Shown here: piece after piece, positions 24,782 to 34,279 of the stretch
Layout: every line of letters begins with the position of its first letter
Numbering within the stretch: the stretch's first letter is position 1
Notes under the pieces: model-generated
Told to the model about the DNA's origin: nothing
The model's database searches: none
The model's input: the letters and a program-made list of their open reading frames with translations, nothing else
Origin: an uncultured Clostridia bacterium
GTDB lineage: Bacteria; Bacillota; Clostridia; UBA1381
Direction of reading: 5' to 3'
NCBI GenBank assembly: GCA_947624165.1
Contig: CANQJC010000017.1
Location: 1 to 42,474, forward strand
DNA: 42,474 nucleotides
Position numbers and translations under genes: made by a program

Positions 24782-26293
24782 ATGACACAAACTTGGAAAA
24801 AGATTGCGGCTGTTTCCGTATCGGCTGTAATGCTTGCCGGCGTGCTTGCCGGTTGTGGTCCGGCGACTTCGTCGATCGACCACGAAAATCCTGTTCTGTC
24901 CGTACAGACAAAGGCGTTCAACGCCGATTCTGCTCAGAACGACAGCCCCGTTGTTCAGGCTCTTAACGATTATCTGGGCGCAACGCTCCAGTTTACGTGG
25001 GTTCCGAACACGAGCTATGACGAGAAGGTTACAACGGCGATGGCTGCGGGCGAGTATCCGCACATCATGCTTGTCGGCGCGAGAAGCTCCTCGGTTATCC
25101 AGGCTTCGAGAGACGATACCTTCTGGGATTTGACGGACATTCTGACGGATTCGTCGAAGTATCCGAATCTTGCTCAGACAAACCCCGTTGTTAACCACAA
25201 CATCTCGATCGACGGTCACGTATACGGCTTGTATCGTACAAGAGAATTGGGAAGAGCCGGCGTTACTATCAGAAAAGACTGGCTCGACAAACTCGGTCTT
25301 TCAATACCGACGACTATCGACGAGTTCTCGAACGTTCTTAAGCAGTTTACCGAAGGCGACCCCGACGGAAACGGCGTGAAGGATACATACGGCATGATAG
25401 TTACAGACTATCTTGACGGTCCGCTGAACAACCTTGCTATATGGATGGGTGCTCCCAACGGCTGGGGTCTCGACGAGAACGAGGAGCTTAAGCCCGCGTT
25501 CATGTTCCCCGAGTTCAAGGAAACATTGAAGCTCATGAAGGAGTGGTATGACGCCGGTTATATCAACGCCGACATGGCTACATATTCTTCGGATAAGTGG
25601 AACGAGCAGTTCCTCACGGGTCAGGCAGGCGTTATCATCGACGTTGCCGACAGAGCGCGCCGTGTTGCATCGAACATCGCGGATCTTAACCCGAACGCTG
25701 TTGTAGACGTATTCGGTTATGTTAAGAAGGACGCGTCCGCAGAACCCAAGACATTACCGACGACAGGTTACGACGGATACTTCGTATTCCCGAAGGCTTC
25801 CGTTGCCACAGAGGAGGATCTCGACCTTGTTCTTCGCGTAATGGATAAGGCTAACGACGCTGAAGCTGAGAACCTTATGAACTACGGTATCGAAGGTACT
25901 CACTACACGGTAGAGGACGGCTTCGCAGTAAAGAATACGGACGAAGCTCTCGTTAAGGAGTATAACGACCTTAACCAGTTCGCTACGAACATTGTTAACA
26001 ACGGTCTTACGACAAAGTACACTGTTGACGTTGCGGAGAAGATCGACCAGGTTTACGAGGAGAACAGAGAATATGTTGTTCCGAACCCCGTTGAGCCTTA
26101 CATCTCCGATACGTATTCAACAAAGGGTCCGCAGCTTGACGCTATAATGGCTGAAGCAAACACGAAGTTTATCGTTGGTCAGATGAGCGAAGCTGAGTGG
26201 GACGCTCAGGTTGAGAGATGGCTGTCGCAGGGCGGTCAGAACGTTATCGACGAGTATAACGAGTCCTACAAGAACGACGATTCAGTTAAATAA
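24782..26293 (+). CDS. Lipoprotein solute-binding protein of the ABC importer (LplA/YtcQ type)
   Basis: 503 residues from ATG 24782 with the strong site AAGGAGGAAAA just upstream; an in-frame ATG at 24758 lies before that site. Signal peptide with lipobox LAGC (mature Cys about 25), so it is anchored on the outer face of the membrane. The fold is family-1 extracellular solute-binding: YDEKVTTAMAAGEYPHIML, RKDWLDKLGLSIPTTIDEF, DPDGNGVKDTYGMI (a calcium-loop-like segment seen in LplA relatives), GYDGYFVFPKAS and the C-terminal EAEWDAQVERWLSQGGQNVIDEYN. It should capture rhamnogalacturonan-derived oligosaccharides for the two permeases. Last gene of the operon. Confidence 0.94.
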   Translation: MTQTWKKIAAVSVSAVMLAGVLAGCGPATSSIDHENPVLSVQTKAFNADSAQNDSPVVQALNDYLGATLQFTWVPNTSYDEKVTTAMAAGEYPHIMLVGARSSSVIQASRDDTFWDLTDILTDSSKYPNLAQTNPVVNHNISIDGHVYGLYRTRELGRAGVTIRKDWLDKLGLSIPTTIDEFSNVLKQFTEGDPDGNGVKDTYGMIVTDYLDGPLNNLAIWMGAPNGWGLDENEELKPAFMFPEFKETLKLMKEWYDAGYINADMATYSSDKWNEQFLTGQAGVIIDVADRARRVASNIADLNPNAVVDVFGYVKKDASAEPKTLPTTGYDGYFVFPKASVATEEDLDLVLRVMDKANDAEAENLMNYGIEGTHYTVEDGFAVKNTDEALVKEYNDLNQFATNIVNNGLTTKYTVDVAEKIDQVYEENREYVVPNPVEPYISDTYSTKGPQLDAIMAEANTKFIVGQMSEAEWDAQVERWLSQGGQNVIDEYNESYKNDDSVK

Positions 26294-26300
26294 TCGAAAT

Positions 26301-26331
26301 AAAAAAAGAGCGCGTACGCGCTCTTTTTTTT
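26301..26331 (+). terminator. Intrinsic terminator of the importer operon
   Basis: Self-complementary AAAAAAAGAGCGCG / CGCGCTCTTTTTTT around a central TA, 7 bp after the stop codon. Confidence 0.93.
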
Positions 26332-26453
26332 GTACGGCATTTCATGTTCCGATAAAAAATCAAGAAAAAAATAAAAAAGTCTGTCTTTTTATCGACGTAT
26401 GTTGTATAATATACATATATACCAAATTTACACATGAAAGGGAGATGAACAGT

Positions 26454-26957
26454 ATGTCGGTAAACAAGGTTACGATCACGATAAATTCGCGTCAGTATAC
26501 CGTTGTCGCGGAGGAGAGCAAGGAATACCTTGAAAAGCTGTGCGCGCACATTAACGAGAAGGTTGAGAGCGTGCTGCGCGGCGGACAAAATATAATGGGC
26601 GAAAGACCGATCGTACTTGCCGCGCTCAATATATGCGACGAGTATTACAAGCTTCTTGCGTCCGGCTCGAACGGCGGTAACAGGCTCATCGCAGCCGAGG
26701 ACGAGAACAGGAGACTGCGCCAAAAAATCAAGGAGCTTAACCGTGAGCTTGACGCAGCGGAAAGCGGTCAGATCTCGATAGACGAAACGGCTATGAAAGC
26801 CGAGGTAGATTCCGTAAAGAACGACCTTGAGGACGCCGAGAATAAAATAAAATTCCTCGAAAACCAGATCAAGGCTCTTGAAAATAAGCTTTCGGACGAG
26901 AAGAAAAAATATGACGAGCGCGAGAAGGAATTTCTCGACATGATAGATAAAAGCTGA
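26454..26957 (+). CDS. zapA: Cell division protein ZapA
   Basis: 167 residues from ATG 26454, 9 bp after AAAGGGAG; ATG 26445 sits too close to that site, and an open frame continuing upstream to 26211 overlaps the importer gene and its terminator. The N-terminal ZapA domain is clear (NKVTITINSRQYTVVAEESKEYLEKLCAHINEKVES), followed by a long charged coiled coil (about 85-165, DENRRLRQKIKELNREL and LENQIKALENKLSDEKKKYDERE), longer than the ~85-residue Bacillus protein but usual in Clostridia. It binds and bundles FtsZ at the division site. Stop and the U32 start overlap as TGATG, so the two genes are translationally coupled. A -10 TATAAT (26405-26410) lies 44 bp upstream. Confidence 0.9.
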   Translation: MSVNKVTITINSRQYTVVAEESKEYLEKLCAHINEKVESVLRGGQNIMGERPIVLAALNICDEYYKLLASGSNGGNRLIAAEDENRRLRQKIKELNRELDAAESGQISIDETAMKAEVDSVKNDLEDAENKIKFLENQIKALENKLSDEKKKYDEREKEFLDMIDKS

Positions 26958-29116
26958 TGAGCATGGAACTTTTGGCTCCGGCGGGCGGCGAGGACGCGCT
27001 CCGCGCGGCCGTGCAGTCGGGCGCGGACGCTGTGTATCTCGGCGGGGAACGCTTCGGCGCGCGTGCGGGCGCGGCTAACTTCACGATAGCCGATATGGAA
27101 AAATACGCGCGCTACTGTCACCTTTACGGCGTGGACGTGCATGCCGCCGTCAACACGCTGATAAAAGAAAAAGAAATTCCCGATTTTGCAGAATATATAG
27201 AACAGCTCGGCGGTACTGGCGTCGACGCGGTCATAGTCCAGGATATCGGCGCGGCGCGGATAATAAAAAGCATACTGCCGGATATGCCTTTGCACGCCAG
27301 CACCCAAATGACCGTGACAAGTCTCGACGGCGTGAAATACCTTGAGGATATGGGATTTTCGCGCGTGGTGCTTGCGCGCGAGCTTTCAAAAAAGGAAATA
27401 GAATATATCGCGCAGCGCGCAAAAGCGGAAATAGAGGTTTTTGTTCACGGCGCGATTTGTATGTGCTATTCGGGTCAGTGCCTGATGTCGAGCATACTCG
27501 GCGGGCGCAGCGGTAACCGCGGCAGATGCGCTCAGCCGTGCCGATTGATGTACGAGCTTCTTGAAAACGGCGGACGCGCCGCCAAAGGGTATCTGTTAAG
27601 TCCGAAGGATATGTCGCTTATCGCGCATCTGAACGAGCTTGAAAGCATAGGCGTAAGGTCGCTGAAAATAGAAGGACGTTTGAAGCGCGCCGAATACGTG
27701 TCGGCGGTCGTGGGAATATACCGCAAATATCTCGACTGCGGCGGCAGCGTCAGCGAAGAAGATATGCGCGAATTGACGGACGCCTTTTCTCGCTCCGGCT
27801 TTACCGACGGGTACTTTACGGCGCGTCTCGGCGCGGAAATGATGAGCGGTTCTTTACCCGGTAACAGCGGAGAAAATAAATTCGGCGAGGAAGCAAAAAG
27901 ACGCGCCGCGCCGGACGCGAATATAAGAAAAATTCCGATAACAATGACCGCGTCCGCAAAGCTTCATAAACCGCTCGGATTAACGATATCCGACCGAGAC
28001 GGCAACAGCGTCTCGGTAACGGGGACACTAAACGCGGAGAAAGCGTTAAAAACACCTCTTGACCGCGAGAGACTTAAAGAACAGCTTCTAAAGCTCGGTT
28101 CGACGCCGTTTAAATGCGTCAGAGCCGAAATCGAAGCAGACGACGGAATAACCGTTCCGATAAGGGAAATAAACGCGGTACGGCGCGAAACCGCCGAAAG
28201 ACTTACAGAGCTTCGCTCACGCGCGGACGTGAAACGAATCAACAAATTCAGCCGCGAAAAGCTGACCCATGGGGACACTAAATTAAATAATGTCGGGGAC
28301 ACTAAATTAAACAATTTCAGGGACACTAAAATGAGCGCGTCCGACGCGTGTGGGGACACTAAAATATCCGTCGAGGTTTTTGATACGCGCCAGCTCGAAG
28401 CGGCTTTGCTTCACAATGCGGACAGGATATACGTGCCGACGCGTATTTTAAAAATGTCAAGCGTCCGCGATATTTTAAAATCGGCGTCGGAGCGCGGTAT
28501 AGAGATCGCGGCAAAAATGCCGGACATACCCGACGGTACGAAACCGCCTACGGACAGCGTGCTCGTTTCGTCTCCCGCGGCGGCGCGCGCGTGCTCGGAG
28601 AAAAAGCTGTACGGCGATTTCAGACTGAACGTTTTTAATTCCGTGACGCTCAACTCCTTTTCGCAGTTTGACTCCGTGACGCTTTCGCCGGAGCTTAATC
28701 TGCGGGAAGCGGAGGACATTCTTTCCCGTTCGGACGTAAAAGCGGAAATTATAGTATACGGACGGCTGCCGCTTATGATAATGAAAAATTGTCCCGTGAA
28801 AGCGGCGGGGAAATGCGTCGGACAGACTGCGGCGCACGCGTTGAGGGACAGGAAAAACGAGATATTCCCAATCGTTTGTTCGGACGGCTGCCGCGCAGTC
28901 CTGCTGAATTCCAAGCCGATTTTTATGGCTGATAAAGCATCGGATCTAAAAAAATTAAAAATAAACAGCATGAGATTGATATTTACTGTTGAAAATTTTT
29001 CACAATGTGGTAAAATAATAGATGTATACAGACGCGCTCTGCTTGACGGGGAAAGCGTAAGTCCCATGGAGGAAAACACATATACGCGCGGTCATTTTTA
29101 CCGCGGAGTGCTGTAA
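26957..29116 (+). CDS. U32-family peptidase-like protein with C-terminal DUF3656-type region
   Basis: 719 residues. The N-terminal TIM-barrel U32 domain (1-about 300) is clear: ELLAPAGGEDALRAAVQSGADAVYLGG, LHASTQMTVTSLDGVKYLEDMGF, and the signature VFVHGAICMCYSGQCLMSS...GNRGRCAQPCR with the cysteines of a probable Fe-S site. Characterised relatives (RlhA, TrhP, UbiU/V) are hydroxylation factors for rRNA, tRNA or quinones rather than proteases; the true substrate here is unknown. The C-terminal part (about 330-719) matches the collagenase-like DUF3656 arrangement but is interrupted by a low-complexity stretch (about 439-470) made of GDTK repeats encoded by a repeated DNA motif. It overlaps zapA by one base (a conserved Firmicute pair) and is followed by maf after 14 bp. 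Confidence 0.9.
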   Translation: MSMELLAPAGGEDALRAAVQSGADAVYLGGERFGARAGAANFTIADMEKYARYCHLYGVDVHAAVNTLIKEKEIPDFAEYIEQLGGTGVDAVIVQDIGAARIIKSILPDMPLHASTQMTVTSLDGVKYLEDMGFSRVVLARELSKKEIEYIAQRAKAEIEVFVHGAICMCYSGQCLMSSILGGRSGNRGRCAQPCRLMYELLENGGRAAKGYLLSPKDMSLIAHLNELESIGVRSLKIEGRLKRAEYVSAVVGIYRKYLDCGGSVSEEDMRELTDAFSRSGFTDGYFTARLGAEMMSGSLPGNSGENKFGEEAKRRAAPDANIRKIPITMTASAKLHKPLGLTISDRDGNSVSVTGTLNAEKALKTPLDRERLKEQLLKLGSTPFKCVRAEIEADDGITVPIREINAVRRETAERLTELRSRADVKRINKFSREKLTHGDTKLNNVGDTKLNNFRDTKMSASDACGDTKISVEVFDTRQLEAALLHNADRIYVPTRILKMSSVRDILKSASERGIEIAAKMPDIPDGTKPPTDSVLVSSPAAARACSEKKLYGDFRLNVFNSVTLNSFSQFDSVTLSPELNLREAEDILSRSDVKAEIIVYGRLPLMIMKNCPVKAAGKCVGQTAAHALRDRKNEIFPIVCSDGCRAVLLNSKPIFMADKASDLKKLKINSMRLIFTVENFSQCGKIIDVYRRALLDGESVSPMEENTYTRGHFYRGVL
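28021..28363 (+). repeat. Five copies of GGGGACACTAAA inside the U32 gene
   Basis: Exact copies start at 28021, 28271, 28295 and 28352; a copy with A at the first base starts at 28319. Copies 2-4 are spaced exactly 24 bp, copy 5 a further 33 bp. Copies 2-5 are read as G/R-D-T-K; the copy at 28021 is in another frame (TGTLN). The DNA motif, not the peptide, is therefore what is conserved. Confidence 0.9.
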
Positions 29117-29130
29117 AGGAAAGTGATAGA

Positions 29131-29721
29131 ATGACGGAATTTATACTTGCTTCGTCCTCGCCCCGCCGCAGGGAGCTTTTGGAACAGATAGGGCTAAAAT
29201 TCAGCATACTTGCCGCAGACGCGGACGAGAGCGTGCCGGACAAGAAAACGCCGATAAGACTTTACGTTCAGGAGCTTGCCATGCTAAAGGCGGCGGCTTG
29301 CGCAAAAAAGATACTCAAGAACAAGAACGCGGTCATAATAGCCGCCGATACGGTCGTTACGCTCGACGGCGAGATATTCGGAAAGCCGCGCGACGAGGAG
29401 GACGCGGGACGTATGCTCCGCGCACTTTCGGACCGAACGCACGAGGTTTACACGGGCTACTGCGTAATGCGTATACGGGATGGCAAAACGGTCTGCTCGG
29501 CTGTGAAAACGGACGTGACCTTCAAAAACCTGACCGACGAAAAGATAAACCGCTATATCGCCTCCGGCGAGCCGATGGACAAGGCGGGCGCGTATGGCAT
29601 ACAGGGTATAGGTTCGATGATGGTAAGCAGGATCGAGGGGGATTATTTCAACGTCGTCGGCTTGCCGCTCAGCGCGCTTTGCGACACGCTTGAAAGAGAA
29701 TTTGACACGGAAATATTTTAA
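29131..29721 (+). CDS. maf: Maf family nucleotide pyrophosphatase
   Basis: 196 residues. House-cleaning NTP pyrophosphatase of the Maf/YhdE group, acting on dTTP/UTP or modified nucleotides. Visible hallmarks: N-terminal [13 protein letters not shown] phosphate-binding loop, [18 protein letters not shown] with the catalytic Asp and conserved Lys, the [14 protein letters not shown] motif, and [11 protein letters not shown] at the C-terminus. AAAGGA site; 14 bp after the U32 gene and 14 bp before mreB, so it belongs to the same run of genes. The maf-mreB-mreC-mreD order is widely conserved in Firmicutes. Confidence 0.95.
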   Translation: MTEFILASSSPRRRELLEQIGLKFSILAADADESVPDKKTPIRLYVQELAMLKAAACAKKILKNKNAVIIAADTVVTLDGEIFGKPRDEEDAGRMLRALSDRTHEVYTGYCVMRIRDGKTVCSAVKTDVTFKNLTDEKINRYIASGEPMDKAGAYGIQGIGSMMVSRIEGDYFNVVGLPLSALCDTLEREFDTEIF

Positions 29722-29735
29722 AAGGAGAAAATAAA

Positions 29736-30737
29736 ATGGGAGTTTTATCAAAGGACATAGGAATAGATTTGGGTACGGCAAACACGCTCGTATATGTGCG
29801 CGGCAAGGGTATTGTCGTAAGAGAGCCGTCCGTCGTAGCGATCGACAAATATGAGGGAAAGGTTCTCGCCGTCGGCAGCGCGGCGAATGAAATGATAGGC
29901 AGAACGCCGGAAAACATAGTCGCCGTGCGTCCCATGAAGGACGGCGTGATCGCGGACTTTGACATAACTCAGGCGATGATCCGCTCATTTATAAAGGAAG
30001 CGAACGTCAGCAGTATTTTTAAACCCAGAGTGGTGGTATGTATTCCGTCGGGAATAACCGAGGTCGAACGCCGCGCGGTCGAGGAAGCCGTTATACAGGC
30101 GGGCGCGAAAGCCGCCGCTCTTATCGAGGAGCCTATGGCGGCGGCTATGGGCGCGGGACTTCCCGTGAACGACGCGACGGGTAACATGGTCGTCGATATC
30201 GGCGGCGGCACGACCGAGGTAGCCGTCATATCCCTCGGGGGAATAGTGGCTTCAAAGTCTATAAGGATAGCCGGAAACGCTCTTGACAGCGCGATCATAA
30301 ATTACCTGAAAAAAGAGCATCAAATCAACATAGGCGACAAAATGGCGGAGGAAATCAAAATTTCGATAGCGTCCGCTTATGAGGACGACGAAGAGGGCGT
30401 GTACGAAGTGAGAGGACGCGACGTGTCCACGGGACTTCCGAAAACCGCCCAGATAAAGGAAAGCGAGATAAGAGAAGCCATAAGCGAGAACGTGGACGAG
30501 ATGACGGAGGCTATAAAGCTCACGCTCGAGAACACGCCGCCGGAGCTTGCCGCCGATATTATGGAGCGCGGGATCGTCCTAACGGGCGGCGGCGCGCTTA
30601 TAAAAGGGCTGGACAAGCTTATCACCGAGGTTACGAAAATCCCGACGCACGTCGCGGAGTACCCGCTCGACTGCGTTGTTATCGGAACGGGTAAGGCACT
30701 CGATAACATAAAGGAACTGATCGAGGCGTCAAAGTAA
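29736..30737 (+). CDS. mreB: Rod-shape-determining protein MreB
   Basis: 333 residues, normal length. Actin-like ATPase that polymerises under the membrane and directs lateral wall synthesis. Nucleotide-site motifs: [30 protein letters not shown] (phosphate 1), [18 protein letters not shown] (phosphate 2), [13 protein letters not shown] and [15 protein letters not shown] (adenosine). Strong AAAGGAG site. First gene of the elongasome block and followed by mreC after 51 bp. Confidence 0.97.
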   Translation: MGVLSKDIGIDLGTANTLVYVRGKGIVVREPSVVAIDKYEGKVLAVGSAANEMIGRTPENIVAVRPMKDGVIADFDITQAMIRSFIKEANVSSIFKPRVVVCIPSGITEVERRAVEEAVIQAGAKAAALIEEPMAAAMGAGLPVNDATGNMVVDIGGGTTEVAVISLGGIVASKSIRIAGNALDSAIINYLKKEHQINIGDKMAEEIKISIASAYEDDEEGVYEVRGRDVSTGLPKTAQIKESEIREAISENVDEMTEAIKLTLENTPPELAADIMERGIVLTGGGALIKGLDKLITEVTKIPTHVAEYPLDCVVIGTGKALDNIKELIEASK

Positions 30738-30788
30738 CGCGTCACAGCCTTCATACGCGCATGATAATTTTGTGAAAGGAATTGGAAT

Positions 30789-31619
30789 ATGTCATCGTTT
30801 TTCAAAAAGAAGGGCGTGCAGATCGCTGCGGTCGTAACGGCGGCGGTACTGATCCTCGCCGGCGTCGCGCATTTTTTCGGCGTGAATATAATTTCGGACG
30901 CGCTGCGTACCGTGCTGTCGCCGTTTCAGAGCGGCGCGGCGTATATAACCAACAAGGTCAAGGATACGACGGATTTTATCCGCGAGATGAAGAGCTATAA
31001 AGACGAAAACGAACGTCTTATAACCGAGATAAACGAGCTTAAGCGTCAAAACAGAGACGTGACAAACTACCGCGAGGAAAACGAAAGGCTTCGTGAGATC
31101 ATGGAACTGACGGATTCCATGGAGGGAAAATATTCGACCGTCACCGCGACGATAATCGCGTATTCCTCAAACAACAGCTACGACACTATCCAGCTCAGCA
31201 AGGGTTCCCTCGCGGGCATAGCTGTCGGCAACGCCGTCATAACTCCCGACGGCGTGGTCGGTAAGGTCGTCGAGACGGGTCCGACGTGGTCGGTCGTATC
31301 GACAATACTTAATCCCGATAACGCGATGGGCGTAAAAATCACAAGAACGGGCGACGTTGCCGTAGTCGAGGGCGACGACGAATTTTATAAGGATAACTAC
31401 TGCAAAATGACGTTCGTGGACCGAGGGACGAATCTCATAATAGGCGACCTTCTGGAAACGTCGGGTTCGGGCGGCGTGTATCCCGCCGGTCTGCCGGTCG
31501 GAGCGATACGCGAGATAAATTCGGACGCGATGGGCAACATGAATTACGCGACTATCGAGCCGCTCGTCGATTTCGCCAGGCTCTATGAAGTCGTGGTCAT
31601 AAACGGTATAAACTATTGA
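30789..31619 (+). CDS. mreC: Rod-shape-determining protein MreC
   Basis: 276 residues. One membrane segment (about 10-32, GVQIAAVVTAAVLILAGVAHFFG), then a coiled coil (about 58-105, SYKDENERLITEINELKRQNRDV), then the two beta-barrel MreC domain (YDTIQLSKGSLAGIAVGNAVITPDGVVGKVVETGPTWS and VYPAGLPVGAI). It links MreB and PBP2 outside the membrane and activates lateral peptidoglycan synthesis. Spacing of 13 bp to mreD. Confidence 0.95.
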   Translation: MSSFFKKKGVQIAAVVTAAVLILAGVAHFFGVNIISDALRTVLSPFQSGAAYITNKVKDTTDFIREMKSYKDENERLITEINELKRQNRDVTNYREENERLREIMELTDSMEGKYSTVTATIIAYSSNNSYDTIQLSKGSLAGIAVGNAVITPDGVVGKVVETGPTWSVVSTILNPDNAMGVKITRTGDVAVVEGDDEFYKDNYCKMTFVDRGTNLIIGDLLETSGSGGVYPAGLPVGAIREINSDAMGNMNYATIEPLVDFARLYEVVVINGINY

Positions 31620-31632
31620 TTGGAGAAACACA

Positions 31633-32130
31633 GTGAGAAATTTTAAGATAGGTCTTTGGATATTTGTCATTTTTCTCATACAGACGGTAATACTCTCGCA
31701 GGTCAGACTGTTCGGAGCCGTGCCGTCTCTTGCTCTGTCGTATATTATCTGCGTAACGATACTTGAAAACGAATTTCGTACCGCGGTGACGATAAGCATA
31801 ATATGCGCGGCGGCGATGGGCGCGCTCGGAGGACGCGGCTTCGCGCCCACAACGTTGTTCTATGTATACGCGTCGATAGCCGTATTCGCGCTGCGTAACA
31901 AGCCCGCTTATGTAAGCGATATCATAAAGACGCTTGCGTGGACGTTTATCGTGTCGTTTGCGGCGGAGGTCATGTACTTCGCGCTCGGCTCGTTCACGAT
32001 AACCGTTCCCGTACTCACGGACGTCGCGCTTCCCACGGCGGTCGCGAACACGGTGCTGTCGCTCGCGCTGTATCCGCTGCTTAAGCTGACGATGTATAGG
32101 GACGAGAAGAAGCGGCTGCTCATAGTCTAA
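31633..32130 (+). CDS. mreD: Rod-shape-determining protein MreD
   Basis: 165 residues, GTG start with GGAGAAAC upstream. Small, very hydrophobic membrane protein with about five predicted segments (IGLWIFVIFLIQTVILSQV; LALSYIICVTIL; AVTISIICAAAMGALGG; TLAWTFIVSFAAEVMYFAL; TVLSLALYPLLKL) and a basic C-terminal tail, as in MreD of Firmicutes. Sequence conservation is low in this family, so the call depends on position between mreC and the PBP2 gene. Confidence 0.9.
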   Translation: MRNFKIGLWIFVIFLIQTVILSQVRLFGAVPSLALSYIICVTILENEFRTAVTISIICAAAMGALGGRGFAPTTLFYVYASIAVFALRNKPAYVSDIIKTLAWTFIVSFAAEVMYFALGSFTITVPVLTDVALPTAVANTVLSLALYPLLKLTMYRDEKKRLLIV

Positions 32131-32144
32131 GGAGAGGGTGTAAG

Positions 32145-34256
32145 ATGCCAAACAGTAAAATCAGATTTGTCATACTTAAAATCATGATCGTCATTATGTT
32201 TGCGGCGATCGTATGGAAGCTTTTCGACCTCCAAATAATCAAGGGCGAGCAGTATGACGAAATCGCGAACGACCGTCTCACGACGAACGTCGCGGAGAAG
32301 GCACCGCGCGGCGAGATACTTGACCGTTACGGAACGCGTCTCGTTTCCAATAAAGTCGGATATTCGGTCATAATACAGAAGACCGATATGAAAAACGAAG
32401 AATTTAACAATGTGCTTAAGGAGCTTATAGGCATACTTTACGCGAACAACAGCGAGTATTACGACGACCTGCCGATATCGTTCGCGCCCTATTCATACGC
32501 GTTTGAGGATACGGACGGCGACGGCTCGGCGGAAAACGAGCGCGACGAGTGGTTTAAGCAGAGCGACGAGCACGACGTCGATATCGATCCGAGCATGAGC
32601 GCGCGCGACGTTATGGCTGTTTTGAAGGAACGGTATGAAATAGATCCCACGTACAGCGAAGACGAGCAACGCCGTATCGCCGGCATACGCTACGCGGCTG
32701 AAATAAGCGGACTTTCAAGCACGACATTGTTCACGCTTGCGGAGGACATACCCGTCGAAGCCGTAATGCAGATAAAGGAACGTCAGCAGGAGCTGAGAGG
32801 CGTTTCCGTCATAAACGATTATGTTCGTCAGTACGATATGCCGGGGCTTGCCACGCATATTTTGGGCAGAGTGGGACGAATAGACGCAGCGGAGTATGAA
32901 CGCAACAAGGATCTCGGTTACGGTTATAACGACATAATCGGAAAAGAGGGTATCGAACAGTGGGGAGAGCAGTACCTGCGCGGAGTTGAAGGAACCACAG
33001 GAACGACCAAGGACATAAACGGCAAGGAAGTGACCGTGCTTGAGGACACCGATCCCATACCAGGCGACTATCTTGTGCTTACGATAGATTCGGACCTTCA
33101 GAGAGTTGTCGAAAATTCGCTTGAAAAGACGATAAACAATATACGCAATTCAAGCGGCGTAAAGGCGAAGGACGGCGCGGACTGCAACGCCGGCGCGGCT
33201 GTCGTCATAGACGTGAAAACGGGCGACGCGCTCGCCATGGCGTCATATCCGACTTATGATATGACGCGTTATTACGATGATTATAACGAGCTTATCCAAA
33301 ACGACGCCAACCCGATGTGGAACAGAACGGTTAACGGACTTTACAGCCCGGGTTCCACGTTTAAGCCGCTCGTGGCTATCGCCGCGCTCGAAACGGGAAA
33401 TCTCTCGATAGACGAGACGATAGTGGACGAGGGCGTATACAAGGCGTACAAGGACTATCAGCCCGCCTGCTGGATCTGGAACGAGTATAGGCTTACGCAC
33501 GGCAGACAGAACGTCACAGCCGCGCTTGAGAACTCGTGCAACTATTTCTTCTACGAGGTGGGTAATCGCTTGGGTATAAACACTCTCGACAAGTACGCGG
33601 CAAAATTCGGACTGGGAGAAAGCACGGGTATAGAGCTTGCGGAACGTTCGGGAAACATGGCAAGTCCCGAGTATAAAAAGCAGGTCGAGACCAATATCAC
33701 GAGCCGAGACTGGTTTGACGGCGACACGCTTCAGGCGGCGATAGGTCAGTCGTACAGTCTGTTCACTCCCGTACAGCTCGCGAACTATGCCGCGACGATA
33801 GCCAACGGAGGAACGCGCTACAAGGTCAATCTTGTAAAAAGCGTCCGCTCGTCCGTCGACGGCAGCACGGTGAAGGAATTTAAGCCTGAAATAGTCGAAA
33901 ATATCAATATGGACGAGGACGTGTTGAACGCCGTAAAACAAGGCATGAAGCGAGTTGTCGACGAAGGAAGCGCGGCGGAAGCGTTCGCGAATTACGGCAT
34001 ACAGGTCGGAGGAAAAACGGGTACGGCTCAGGTCGGCGACGGCTCTAACAACGCCGTGTTTATCGCCTACGCGCCGTTTGAAGACCCACAGATAGCCGTT
34101 TCGGTAGTGCTTGAACACGGCGTGCGCGGAACAAACGCGGCTCAGGTCGCGCGCGACATCTTTGACGCGTATTTCAATCTCAACGCAACGCCGCAGCCGA
34201 CGGCGGAAGCGTCGCCGTCGCCGCAGCCGCAGAACGATACGGGACTTTTGAGATAA
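32145..34256 (+). CDS. mrdA: Penicillin-binding protein 2 (elongasome transpeptidase)
   Basis: 703 residues. Class B PBP: one membrane anchor (about 7-28), a dimerisation/pedestal region (GEILDRYGTRLVSNKVGYSV, VSVINDYVRQYDMPGLATHILGRVG, GKEGIEQWGEQYLRGVEG) and a transpeptidase domain with Ser404-x-x-Lys407 (STFK), Ser464-Cys-Asn466 and Lys624-Thr-Gly-Thr627. It cross-links lateral wall peptidoglycan with MreCD. The pedestal carries an acidic insertion near residue 125 with DTDGDGSAENE, which resembles an EF-hand calcium loop. The C-terminal 20 residues are Pro/Ser/Gln-rich and disordered. Its usual glycosyltransferase partner rodA is not in this block. Confidence 0.95.
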   Translation: MPNSKIRFVILKIMIVIMFAAIVWKLFDLQIIKGEQYDEIANDRLTTNVAEKAPRGEILDRYGTRLVSNKVGYSVIIQKTDMKNEEFNNVLKELIGILYANNSEYYDDLPISFAPYSYAFEDTDGDGSAENERDEWFKQSDEHDVDIDPSMSARDVMAVLKERYEIDPTYSEDEQRRIAGIRYAAEISGLSSTTLFTLAEDIPVEAVMQIKERQQELRGVSVINDYVRQYDMPGLATHILGRVGRIDAAEYERNKDLGYGYNDIIGKEGIEQWGEQYLRGVEGTTGTTKDINGKEVTVLEDTDPIPGDYLVLTIDSDLQRVVENSLEKTINNIRNSSGVKAKDGADCNAGAAVVIDVKTGDALAMASYPTYDMTRYYDDYNELIQNDANPMWNRTVNGLYSPGSTFKPLVAIAALETGNLSIDETIVDEGVYKAYKDYQPACWIWNEYRLTHGRQNVTAALENSCNYFFYEVGNRLGINTLDKYAAKFGLGESTGIELAERSGNMASPEYKKQVETNITSRDWFDGDTLQAAIGQSYSLFTPVQLANYAATIANGGTRYKVNLVKSVRSSVDGSTVKEFKPEIVENINMDEDVLNAVKQGMKRVVDEGSAAEAFANYGIQVGGKTGTAQVGDGSNNAVFIAYAPFEDPQIAVSVVLEHGVRGTNAAQVARDIFDAYFNLNATPQPTAEASPSPQPQNDTGLLR

Positions 34257-34279
34257 TTTTTATTTGAAACGAGGCGAGC

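Noticed and set aside
26211-26453. Upstream extension of the zapA frame
   Set aside because: It overlaps the solute-binding protein gene and runs through an intrinsic terminator; the ribosome site and domain start support ATG 26454.
28271-28363. Regular repeats in the U32 gene as a CRISPR array
   Set aside because: Repeats are 12 bp with 12-21 bp between them, lie inside a continuous coding frame and have no cas genes nearby.
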